From NCBI RefSeq assembly GCF_000383975.1, contig NZ_KB913017.1, positions 3,572,265 through 3,636,264 on the forward strand: a DNA stretch of 64,000 bases. Direction: 5' to 3'. A program made the position numbers and the translations under genes. The first letter of the stretch is position 1. Each line of letters starts with the position of its first letter. This DNA comes from Natronorubrum tibetense GA33. Lineage in GTDB: Archaea > Halobacteriota > Halobacteria > Halobacteriales > Natrialbaceae. Below are positions 8,768-15,604 of this stretch, piece after piece. A model generated the notes under the pieces. That model was given only the letters and a program-made list of their open reading frames with translations, made no database searches and had not been told where the DNA came from.

Positions 8768-9781
8768 TTAGAAATGATTGCTCACACCGAGGGTTTGGGA
8801 CTGGTCAAAAACGATGTCGATCGCTGTTGTGCGGTCCTCGAGTGAGTCGAAGAAGCGATTGCTGAGGGATGCTTGAAGGGTTCTCCAGCATTTTCGACCG
8901 GATTCGGCTGCGGCGAGTACGAAGGGAGCCTCACGAAGGCGAGGTTGTTACCGGCCGTCAAGTCCGTGACAGTCGACACCGGAAAGTCCGGCGCTCTATT
9001 CAATACAACGATCAGATATCTACAAACCCTTTCTATAATCTGAAAGTGATATGTCTGCGTAGTTGACGGTGCCGTGCTCCTCGAGTTGAGCGAAAAAGCG
9101 ATCACCGTTATCGGTGATTTCACCCAACAGAGACGTCAAGTCACGTCACCCGAAGAATTCGACAGACGGCCGCGTGCCGCGCGGAAACCACACGGCACGC
9201 GGTCAAACTTGGACAGGGTTCTTGTTTGGCCGACACAAACTACTGTGGCGCCCATTTCCCGCCGCTTTCTTTCAGTTCCTCACGAAACGTCTCCTGGTCG
9301 GGAGCATCAGACTCGGCGGCTGTACGGCGTGATTTTTCTTAGCGTAATCCCGCTTCCTTGAGAAACCTCCGGCAACTCGGGATCGAGTACTCGACATCGT
9401 ACGTCTCCGCCAGATACTGCTGGACGAGCGCCGGCGTGGACGCCGGCGCGTCGATCCCAATTTTCCCAGGAGATTCGCGGACGGTTTCTTCGAACGCTTT
9501 TTGCTTATTTTTTGAGAGCTTGCGATTTCTCTCAGATAGTTGAACATCAGTTATTGCCTGCTCAAGCGATTCGTCGGTGTCGAGTCGCTCGAGCCAGCTA
9601 TAGACCGTCCGTCGCTGAACGCCGTACCACTCGGCCAGTTCAGTCTGCGTAATACCGTTTTGTACGCTATTGCCGCTAATAGCCGTTGTGTCGACTTCTT
9701 TCGTTCAACGTTGTCGAGTGCATCTTGCAATTCCTCGACAGAGATCTCGTCGAGATGATCCACTACACCTGACCACAACAT
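8768..9781 (-). pseudogene. Decayed IS630-family transposase
   Basis: Pieces of an IS630-type DDE transposase can be read in shifting frames. The N-terminal helix-turn-helix part (VDHLDEISVEELQDAL) is open from about 9781, then one A is missing in an A run near 9662. The next frame gives TQTELAEWYGVQRRTVYSWL and IGIDAPASTPALVQQYL until an in-frame TAA at 9339-9341. Further on, PRAVWFPRGTRPSVEFFG and then LPSYSPQPNPVE and LSNRFFDSLEDRTTAID lie in other frames. The expected first catalytic Asp (CIDQT) reads CVGQT. Multiple frameshifts and stops mean it is inactive. No clear terminal repeats were identified. Confidence 0.88.
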
Positions 9782-9814
9782 ATGAGTAGAAAGTTCTAAC
9801 GGCCTCGTACCGAA

Positions 9815-9843
9815 TTTGCTGCTCGCGGATTGCTCGCAGCAAA
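9815..9843. repeat. Short inverted repeat TTTGCTGC/GCAGCAAA
   Basis: An 8-bp perfect inverted repeat (9815-9822 and 9836-9843) with AT-rich outer ends lies just beyond the tRNA-fragment copy. It resembles the other TTTGC...GCAAA hairpins seen at both tRNA loci and could be a transcription terminator for the minus-strand tRNA transcript. Confidence 0.5.
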
Positions 9844-9848
9844 ATTAG

Positions 9849-9975
9849 TGGGTTGGGGCAGATTTGAACCACGCCGAGACGTGCTCGCTCACGGCGCTTC
9901 GCGCCGTTCGCAATCGCGGTCGCGTTGCGACCGCGCTCTCGCTGCGTGCGTCTCGTCTAGTTCAAACTGCCGACC
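9849..9975 (-). repeat. Interrupted second copy of tRNA-Val 3' end (T-arm plus acceptor) with hairpin insert
   Basis: Bases 9849-9869 repeat exactly the last 21 bases of the tRNA-Val gene (acceptor strand and 3' side of the T-arm). Bases 9960-9975, read on the minus strand, give GGTCGGCAGTTTGAAC, whose GTCGGCAG equals the 5' side of the T-arm. Between them is a roughly 90-base hairpin-rich insert containing GAGACG/CGTCTC arms and the stem GGCGCTTCGCGCC-like core. The insert ends TTTGAAC...GTTCAAA are the T-loop sequence in inverted orientation. The same layout is seen downstream of tRNA-Glu at 44484-44549. Confidence 0.8.
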
Positions 9976-10030
9976 ATTTTTGACGACACGGACTCCTCGC
10001 TACGCTCGTCGTCATTGCGTCGTCAAAAAT
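9976..10030. repeat. Inverted repeat between tRNA-Val and its fragment copy
   Basis: A perfect 12-bp inverted repeat (9976-9987 atttttgacgac, and its complement at 10019-10030) abuts the 3' end of tRNA-Val. On the tRNA strand it would form a stem directly after the mature 3' end, so it may be a processing or termination signal. Confidence 0.7.
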
Positions 10031-10104
10031 GGGTTGGGGCAGATTTGAACTGCCGACTTCCTCCGTGTGAAGGAGGTATCATAACCGGACTAGATCACCA
10101 ACCC
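10030..10104 (-). tRNA. tRNA-Val (anticodon CAC)
   Basis: The minus strand folds as a complete tRNA. The acceptor stem GGGTTGG pairs with CCAACCC, the anticodon stem CCTCC/GGAGG holds the loop TTCACAC with anticodon CAC, and the T-arm is GGCAG/CTGCC around loop TTCAAAT. The discriminator base is A and CCA is not encoded. It reads GUG valine codons. Confidence 0.96.
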
Positions 10105-10144
10105 GCACGGAATCGTATCCGTGCGTATAACTTAAGACTTCCTT

Positions 10145-10423
10145 TCAGCGGTCGTCGGCTGAGTCGGCCGCGTCAGACCGCGAGAGCGTCGCTCGAGCGC
10201 TCCCCACGACCCCACGAGCCTGTCCTGCGGCGTTGCGCTCCAGATCGACCACGCCGTCTCGAACCGCCTCGAGGCGGTTCGGTTCGGGCTCCGGTTCGGA
10301 CTCGCGGCCGATCAGTTCGCGGACTCGCCTCGCGTAGGGCTCGACGGTTTCGCTGAGACCGAGTTTCGCGTGTTCGCCGGCGCGGCTGAGGTAGTAGCGG
10401 CTGTCGTCGAAATGCTTGTTCAT
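10145..10423 (-). CDS. Small conserved haloarchaeal protein of unknown function
   Basis: This 92-residue protein starts MNKHFDDSRYYLSRAGEHAK and is helical and acidic, with an alternating Glu-Pro stretch in the middle (about residues 42-48). No membrane segment, signal or metal motif is seen. The pattern of a tyrosine-containing first helix followed by a second helix ending GRES is one I have met in short haloarchaeal proteins, but I do not know a function. The ATG was chosen because the frame upstream loses protein-like composition. It lies about 40 bases upstream of tRNA-Val on the same strand. Confidence 0.7.
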   Translation of the reverse strand: MNKHFDDSRYYLSRAGEHAKLGLSETVEPYARRVRELIGRESEPEPEPNRLEAVRDGVVDLERNAAGQARGVVGSARATLSRSDAADSADDR

Positions 10424-10579
10424 GGGACCTTCTACCAAGGGGAGGACCCCATCCAATATAGCCCTTTCGTAGGCAACAGGATGGGGGCGGTACTGATCCC
10501 GACGCCGACGTTCGAGTCGATCTCGAGCCCAAGTCAGGCGGTTAGCGGTATCGATTTCGGTCGAGTAGCGGCAACTGAC

Positions 10580-11113
10580 TCAGTACTGGGGCGAGTCTTC
10601 CGGCTCGCCGTCGCGCTTGTTGACGACGCGACCGAACGTAAACAGGCCGTCCGAGAGCCGGTTCAGATACTGCACGGCTTGCTCGTTGATCTGCTCCTCG
10701 CTGGCGAGTGCGACGGCCCGGCGCTCGGCGCGCCGACAGACGGTTCTGGCGTGGTGGAGCGCTGCACCGTGTTCGCTGCCCGTCGGTAGGATAAAAGAGG
10801 TCAGTGGCTCGAGTTCTTCGTCGTACGCATCGATCCAGCCTTCGATGGTCTCGACGTGCTCGGCTCGCACTGCGGGATCGTCATCGTCGGGGTCGGGGTT
10901 CGCGAAGTCCGCCTGCACGACGTGGAGGTGGTTCTGGACCGTTCGCAACTGCTCGTCGACATCGTCGTAGCCGGTTGGTCGAATCGTTCCGATTAAGGCG
11001 TTGAGTTCGTCGACGGTCCCGTAGGCCTCGATGCGCGCGCTGGTCTTTGAGACGCGGGTCATATTCCGGAGATCGGTCTGTCCGTCGTCGCCGCGACCGG
11101 TGTAGATCGTCAT
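10580..11113 (-). CDS. Cob(I)yrinic acid a,c-diamide adenosyltransferase (PduO type)
   Basis: This 177-residue protein is a PduO-type ATP:cob(I)alamin adenosyltransferase, which transfers the adenosyl group of ATP to cob(I)alamin to make coenzyme B12. The N-terminal ATP-binding motif TGRGDDGQTDL is at residues 5-15, followed by RVSK and the EAYGTVDELNALIG helix. Toward the C-terminus it has the conserved arginine-rich helix CRRAERR and the YLNRLSDGLFTFGR motif. Length is normal for the family. It is monocistronic here; no other cobalamin genes are in the window. Confidence 0.95.
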   Translation of the reverse strand: MTIYTGRGDDGQTDLRNMTRVSKTSARIEAYGTVDELNALIGTIRPTGYDDVDEQLRTVQNHLHVVQADFANPDPDDDDPAVRAEHVETIEGWIDAYDEELEPLTSFILPTGSEHGAALHHARTVCRRAERRAVALASEEQINEQAVQYLNRLSDGLFTFGRVVNKRDGEPEDSPQY

Positions 11114-11570
11114 ACCTAATTCGACGGACGGTGGCTACTTAACTACTGACGCATCGGTGGGCGATCAGCTTGGAACACCCGACGGTCAGTACAGGCGAAC
11201 GATGTAACGCGACAGATTGTGATCTGACCGACCCCTGATAGAAATTGCATGCAGAGGATTGGTTCAGCGTTTTGGATTCGATCGTTTCAAGCTATTTGAT
11301 CGGTGTTTGAATGCTCTGATGGTTCTTTGAACGATCTCAATTATTTATCGGTAAGAAGATGCCGAAACCGATAGTCTGGTCCGGGAAACCTTCGAAAGTC
11401 CGTGCGTTGTTGCGAGGTCAGGACACGTGACTCCCCAATTCCCACCCATCCTGAATCGCAGCGATTCACTGAATGGAGCTCCTCCTCTTCTGTTGGGAAT
11501 AACACCATCAGGTTGAGTAGGTGAGATGAGTTTGAAACGGGAGCTACGTATCCTCACTCACGCCCATCTC
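11114..11570. other. Intergenic region without a convincing gene
   Basis: This 457-base stretch holds the promoter side of the adenosyltransferase gene and an AT-richer segment around 11220-11360. A 70-codon minus-strand frame at 11345-11557 is basic and serine/arginine-rich, unlike halophilic proteins, and is not accepted. An inverted repeat gaatcg-cag-cgattc lies at about 11453-11467. Confidence 0.6.
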
Positions 11571-11978
11571 TCACTCGTGGATGTCGTACGGCTCGACTAA
11601 CCGCAGGATTTGCTGTTCCAGTTCACCGCCAGTAAACTGGATATGACCCGTTTCAGTCTTGTGGTCGATTATCCGTGCCTCCTCGAGTTTTGGAAGATGG
11701 GTATGGCGAAGTGCGATCCGGACGCGTTGTCGGTGTTCGTCGGACGCCCAGTTCGCGTCTTCGTCCCGAACCCGGTCTGCAACGCGATCTACGAGCGCAT
11801 CGTATGTCAGTGTCCGTTCAGTTGCATCGTCCAACGCGTTGAGGATGGCGCGTCGGTGTTCGCTCGCTACTGCCGACAGAACCGTATCGGGGGAGATCGG
11901 TCTCTCACGCCCCGAAGAACCGGAACCCGCATCAATTGACTGGATATCACGTGTCCCCAACTTTCGACTCTTATCCAT
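11571..11978 (-). CDS. DUF7344-like small winged-helix regulator
   Basis: This roughly 135-residue protein has a single winged-helix region: LSAVASEHRRAILNALDD, then a helix pair ending VRIALRHTHLPKLEEARII, and the wing DHKTETGHIQFTGG. The order fits the haloarchaeal DUF7344 putative regulators that sit near sensors and chemotaxis-like genes. No sensor domain is attached. An alternative ATG seven codons upstream (base 11999) would add a Cys-rich MDLCCVC leader; the inner ATG is preferred. Function is inferred from the fold only. It heads away from the next regulator gene, with which it may form a regulatory cluster. Confidence 0.75.
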   Translation of the reverse strand: MDKSRKLGTRDIQSIDAGSGSSGRERPISPDTVLSAVASEHRRAILNALDDATERTLTYDALVDRVADRVRDEDANWASDEHRQRVRIALRHTHLPKLEEARIIDHKTETGHIQFTGGELEQQILRLVEPYDIHE

Positions 11979-12036
11979 ACACACACAACATAGGTCCAAC
12001 TATCTGGTCCTGCCCCATGGTGTATAATGGAACTAG

Positions 12037-12702
12037 TCAGTCCACGTGCGCCGCTGACTCGGGAGTAAGCAGTGCGTACCTCCCGAACGTACTAATGGCA
12101 CGACGCAGTCGCTCCGTCACTGCCTGATCGGAAATCCCGAGTTCGGCAGCTAACTCCGCGGTCGTACAGCCCCGTGGTATGTCGTAGTATCCCATTCGGA
12201 CGGCAAGCGTCAGCGCTTCTCGTTGGGGCTCACTCAAGCCGTACCACGGACCAGCCTCGGGGTCCGTTGGATTGTATATACGGGTTAGTTTCAGGGAAAT
12301 GTGTGCGTTCTCACAACAGTCTTGGCACTGACTCAATCCCTCGCGGTCTGAGAATCGTATCTCGAAATTCCACCCTTCCGGTGAGCCAGTCGCACTCAGT
12401 ATTTGTCCGTCGTGTTCCAAGATGCACTCAAATAGGTAGTCCTGGGTCGCATCCCAGTCCATCCTGAACAACGTCCGGTCGTCGAACACGTCCATCTCCG
12501 TGACGCTGTTGACAGCTGGATAGCGTTCGACGGTATCGAGAAAGCTGCCTTCGACCGGTTCGTAGACCCAGAAGAGCGGCACGGTCGCGTCCCCACTCGG
12601 AACGAGCGTTTCGAGTTCGATTGCCGACGCTTGCTCTAGACTGAGGATTTGTCCGAGTTCAAAGTCATCAGACGGGACACGAATCTCTGTTATCACACTC
12701 AT
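12037..12702 (-). CDS. HTH_10 (bacterioopsin-activator type) transcriptional regulator
   Basis: This 221-residue protein has an N-terminal alpha/beta sensing domain (about residues 1-150) and a C-terminal HTH_10 domain. The latter starts LSEPQREALTLAVRMGYYD and ends with the recognition helix around DQAVTERLRRA, the Bat-type arrangement. The start was placed at MSVITEIRVPS because this strand begins the sensing domain. Three cysteines (in CQDCCEN) lie between the two domains. It is divergent from a paralogue 190 bases away; the two share domain order and the PREALTLAxxxGY pattern, so they probably arose by duplication. The signal and targets are unknown. Confidence 0.85.
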   Translation of the reverse strand: MSVITEIRVPSDDFELGQILSLEQASAIELETLVPSGDATVPLFWVYEPVEGSFLDTVERYPAVNSVTEMDVFDDRTLFRMDWDATQDYLFECILEHDGQILSATGSPEGWNFEIRFSDREGLSQCQDCCENAHISLKLTRIYNPTDPEAGPWYGLSEPQREALTLAVRMGYYDIPRGCTTAELAAELGISDQAVTERLRRAISTFGRYALLTPESAAHVD

Positions 12703-12892
12703 GCTCGCTTGTGCGGCTAGATTGCCCGGTCGTACAAAAGGAGACGACATGGTGCACCATGGCTATCCGATACCAACCGGACTCCCCGCTTGCAGCACAC
12801 ATTATTCCGGCTATCAACGTTGCGTTGGCTCGTTTCGAAGCCATGATACACCACCCATGCTGGTTATTGGCCTGCCGAACGAACCCTTCCGC

Positions 12893-13537
12893 ATGGCGAC
12901 TGTAATGGAATTTACAAGTCCGGTAGCGGAGTTTCCGCTGGGGAGTGTGTTCGAGAATTTGCCGGGTGTGACCGTCGAACTGGAGCGATTGATTCCACAC
13001 GAGACGCTGATTATCCCGTATTTCTGGGTACGCGATGCAGAAACGGAGGACATCGAGGCTGCGTTCGAACAACACGCCGGCGTGAGCAACATCCGAATGG
13101 TCGATAGCGTCGAAGACGAATATCTCATGCGAGCCGAGTGGGAACAAGAGTACTTCGGCATCCTGAGTGCGCTTGCAGAGGCCAACGTCGTCGTGCTCTC
13201 CGGAATCGGTACGAAAGACGAGTGGCGATTCGAGGTGCGCGCCGAGAGTCAGGAGGCGATCGCAGATTTTCGAGAGTATTGCCAGGAGAACGACATTCCG
13301 ATAGCGATCACCGCCGTCCACGCCATGCTTCCGATCCAGGGAGAGGGCTACGAGTTGACCGAGACCCAACGCGAGGCGCTGATATTGGCCTACGAACGGG
13401 GCTACTTCGATAGCCCACGCGATGCGTCGCTGGAAGAGATCGCTGACGAGATCGGTATCACCCAGCAGTCACTATCCTCACGACTCCGACGTGGACATCG
13501 ACGCCTCATTGGAGCGACGCTTAGCAGTCAATCGTGA
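12893..13537 (+). CDS. HTH_10 (bacterioopsin-activator type) transcriptional regulator, paralogue
   Basis: This 214-residue protein has the same layout as the divergent neighbour: a sensing domain containing FWVRDAETEDIEAAFEQHAG and a C-terminal HTH_10 domain starting LTETQREALILAYERGYFD with the recognition helix ITQQSLSSRLRRG. The ATG at this position is followed 12 bases later by a second possible ATG (MEFTSPVAEF). The long open frame upstream was rejected because it reads through the divergent promoter region. The divergent paralogue pair and the shared 190-base intergenic region suggest cross-regulation. Targets are unknown; HalOD1 and DUF7344-like genes follow downstream. Confidence 0.85.
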   Translation: MATVMEFTSPVAEFPLGSVFENLPGVTVELERLIPHETLIIPYFWVRDAETEDIEAAFEQHAGVSNIRMVDSVEDEYLMRAEWEQEYFGILSALAEANVVVLSGIGTKDEWRFEVRAESQEAIADFREYCQENDIPIAITAVHAMLPIQGEGYELTETQREALILAYERGYFDSPRDASLEEIADEIGITQQSLSSRLRRGHRRLIGATLSSQS

Positions 13538-13620
13538 CGGCTCGGATAGCTGCTCCTTTTAAACCCCCTGTATTATCAGTATAGCTTTTGAACCGACACA
13601 GACGGCTAGAATCGGGCACG

Positions 13621-13971
13621 ATGGACACGAAGGTATCTGGGGTTGGAGTCGAAGCGGTCGAATACGTTCAGAAATCTGGGACTGTTCGCACCCGATTTGA
13701 TCAGGAGAAGACACCCGCGAGCATGGCTGTTATCGCAACGCTGGCGGACCTACTGGGGACTGACCCGGTCGAACTCGACCCGCTCTATTCTACTATTGAC
13801 CCCGACGACGTAGATGCGCTCGTCCGCGTTCGAAACGGGACGAACGGAGATTCCCACGTCACGTTCACACACGAGGAGCACGCGATAACCGTACACAGCT
13901 ACGGTGTGCTTACCATCACACCAGAACACGAACCCACAGCGGAGACATACGGGAGGGGCACGGGAAGATGA
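13621..13971 (+). CDS. HalOD1 output-domain protein
   Basis: This 116-residue protein contains the HalOD1 domain, recognisable from MAVIATLADLLGTDPVEL followed by DPLYSTIDPDDVDALV. HalOD1 is a haloarchaeal domain found alone or as the output of response regulators; its molecular function is not established. Here it stands alone. Its stop overlaps the start of the next small gene by four bases (ATGA), so the two are translationally coupled. The start was set at the ATG giving MDTKVSG; eleven further codons are open upstream but are arginine-rich and unlikely. Confidence 0.82.
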   Translation: MDTKVSGVGVEAVEYVQKSGTVRTRFDQEKTPASMAVIATLADLLGTDPVELDPLYSTIDPDDVDALVRVRNGTNGDSHVTFTHEEHAITVHSYGVLTITPEHEPTAETYGRGTGR

Positions 13972-14153
13972 CTTCTGAGGAGACCGCGCTTACGTCGAAG
14001 GAGGAATTAAACGCGGAGCTGAAAGCCCTCCTTCGCAGGGCCTACGAGAGTGGGCTCAATGTGGAAGGTGGATTCGAATGTCGGAACGGAGTCGAACATC
14101 CCGACTGGGACGTGATCGTCACGGAAGTCGAAAAGAACGAGCGCGCGGAGTGA
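13968..14153 (+). CDS. Small acidic protein of unknown function
   Basis: This 61-residue protein overlaps the HalOD1 gene by ATGA, which fixes its start. It has one clear amphipathic helix (KEELNAELKALLRRAYES) and a short C-terminal strand WDVIVTEVEKNE. The motif of a helix followed by GVEHPDWDVIV is reminiscent of small haloarchaeal partner proteins encoded with HalOD1. No catalytic residues or metal ligands are visible apart from a single cysteine. A role as a partner of the HalOD1 protein is inferred from coupling alone. Confidence 0.72.
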   Translation: MTSEETALTSKEELNAELKALLRRAYESGLNVEGGFECRNGVEHPDWDVIVTEVEKNERAE

Positions 14154-14174
14154 CCGAGGACGAGGGTACCAGTC

Positions 14175-14498
14175 GTGACAGATAACAGGGCTGTGAGGGA
14201 GAAACGCTGTGACGATGATCGTATCGAACGTGTGCTCTCAGCGCAACAGTGGCGAGTATTACGCGCGCTACTGGACGAACGTTCGGTGTCTGCAGATCCG
14301 ATTCTTCGAAAGGCAGAGATGCTCGACTCCGGCGAGTATCTCACGATCTGTTACGAACTCCATCACGTTCTACTCCCCGAATTAGCGGATATGGGAGTTG
14401 TCGAGTTCGACAGGTTCGAAGACGAGGTGCGGCGAGGACAGAGATTTGACGAGGTGCGTCGGTCCCTCGAACAGATCGCTGACGATCATGACAAGTAA
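14175..14498 (+). CDS. Small DUF7344-like winged-helix protein
   Basis: This 107-residue protein starts at a GTG 21 bases after the previous gene and is probably in the same transcript. It has a winged-helix pattern: VLSAQQWRVLRALLDERSV, a helix YLTICYELHHVLLPELADMG, and a short wing VVEFDRF. This matches the DUF7344 layout. It has no sensor domain. Together with the two preceding genes it makes a three-gene set of small regulators. Function is inferred from the fold. Confidence 0.7.
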   Translation: MTDNRAVREKRCDDDRIERVLSAQQWRVLRALLDERSVSADPILRKAEMLDSGEYLTICYELHHVLLPELADMGVVEFDRFEDEVRRGQRFDEVRRSLEQIADDHDK

Positions 14499-14798
14499 CC
14501 TGGAACTGCAATCGCTTCGCTGCTGGATGTGTGCCCTGAGGCTTGCACGACGCTACGAACAGTATCCATAGCTGGTAGGAATCTCGGCGGCCAGTCCACA
14601 CGTGAACTGAACAGATCGTGCGGGGCGTACTACTTACTGTCGCCACCGCCGCAGTCGACGGTACAGCGGCCATACGATCAGGACCCATGCGCCGGGCGAC
14701 CAGTTCACGAACTAACCGCTGCTACCTTACCAGTGAGCGACTCAGTCCCAGCGGCGGCGACCGGTACGTTAAACAGGCGCCGCGCCAAACGCCCGCGT
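14499..14798. other. Intergenic region without a convincing gene
   Basis: This 300-base stretch contains only the promoter side of the small zinc-ribbon gene and no frame with halophilic composition. The open plus-strand frames crossing it are rich in Arg, Ser and Cys and are not accepted. Confidence 0.6.
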
Positions 14799-14975
14799 AT
14801 GGCCATGGAACTCGATCACGAGTGTCCGGACTGCGGCGAGGAGCGGACCTTCTATCGCGCGGCGAGCACCACGCTCCACCTCGGCGAGAAGGTCAAGTGG
14901 CACTGCCCCGACTGCGACTACGGCTTCGTCCGAATCGGCGACAACGGCACCGCCGTCGACTCGAGTGCGACATAA
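14799..14975 (+). CDS. Small zinc-ribbon protein
   Basis: This 58-residue protein has two CPDC knuckles (Cys11/14 and Cys40/43), forming a compact zinc ribbon, with the conserved stretch RTFYRAASTTLHLGEKVKWH between them. The same short protein is widespread in haloarchaea; its function is not known, but zinc ribbons of this type often bind nucleic acid or act in protein complexes. ATG at 14799 is used; a second ATG two codons later is possible. It is convergent with the CBS-domain gene. Confidence 0.85.
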   Translation: MAMELDHECPDCGEERTFYRAASTTLHLGEKVKWHCPDCDYGFVRIGDNGTAVDSSAT

Positions 14976-14995
14976 CGACCAACTCCCCTCCGATT

Positions 14996-15451
14996 TTAGT
15001 ACGGGCGATCGCCGTCGCTTCGTGGCAGTCGCTCGTAGGCCGGCGACACCGACCGAATAATGTTCGCGATCTGCTGGAGTTCCATCCCCAGAAGGACGAC
15101 GATATCGCTCAGCGAGACGATGCCGACGAGGTCGCCGTCCTCGACGACGGGAACCCGTCGAACGCCCTTGCGTGACATTTTCTCGAGGAGATCGTAGATC
15201 CCCGCGTCGGCGGCGACCGTCAGCAGGTCGCCGGAGACGATCTCGCTCACTGGCGTCGAGTTCGTCGCCCCGTCTCCCTCGAGGACCTCGAAGGCGAGGT
15301 CACGGTCGGAGACCAGCCCGATCGGCTCTCCTTCGGCGACGACGATGACGCTGCCGACGCGTTTCGTCCGCATCGTCTGGACGATGTCGGACAGCGTGGC
15401 TTCCGGTTCGACGGTGACGACGGTCTGCCGTGCGATATCGATCACTGCCAT
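14996..15451 (-). CDS. CBS-domain pair protein
   Basis: This 151-residue protein is a tandem CBS-domain (Bateman) module. The first CBS repeat covers about residues 8-58 with RVGSVIVVAEGEPIGLVSDRD, and the second about residues 70-122 with GVRRVPVVEDGDLVGIVSLSD. Such stand-alone modules bind adenine nucleotides and regulate a partner protein. The ATG was chosen because conserved CBS sequence begins a few residues later; the frame stays open far upstream only antisense to the NAD kinase gene. It is divergent from that gene with about 150 bases between, so the two may share a control region. Confidence 0.9.
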   Translation of the reverse strand: MAVIDIARQTVVTVEPEATLSDIVQTMRTKRVGSVIVVAEGEPIGLVSDRDLAFEVLEGDGATNSTPVSEIVSGDLLTVAADAGIYDLLEKMSRKGVRRVPVVEDGDLVGIVSLSDIVVLLGMELQQIANIIRSVSPAYERLPRSDGDRPY

Positions 15452-15604
15452 AGATGGTCCATCATCGCCGACCGGGACAAACGTTGTGCTGCGTACGGAT
15501 CGACGCTCGTTACCGGTCTTCCCCGTCGAAACCATCGACCACACGGTATCTGCAGTCGAGAGCGCATACAAGATTACTTCTGCCGAGGAGTTCGTGGGAT
15601 ACGT

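Noticed and set aside
9849-10104. Direct repeats at tRNA-Val as attachment sites of an integrated element
   Set aside because: The repeats are only about 180 bases apart, there is no integrase, and the same arrangement at tRNA-Glu has inverted T-loop ends that an att duplication would not create.
11345-11557. Minus-strand 70-codon frame in the intergenic region
   Set aside because: It is basic and rich in Arg and Ser, unlike halophilic proteins, and no start context or family is seen.
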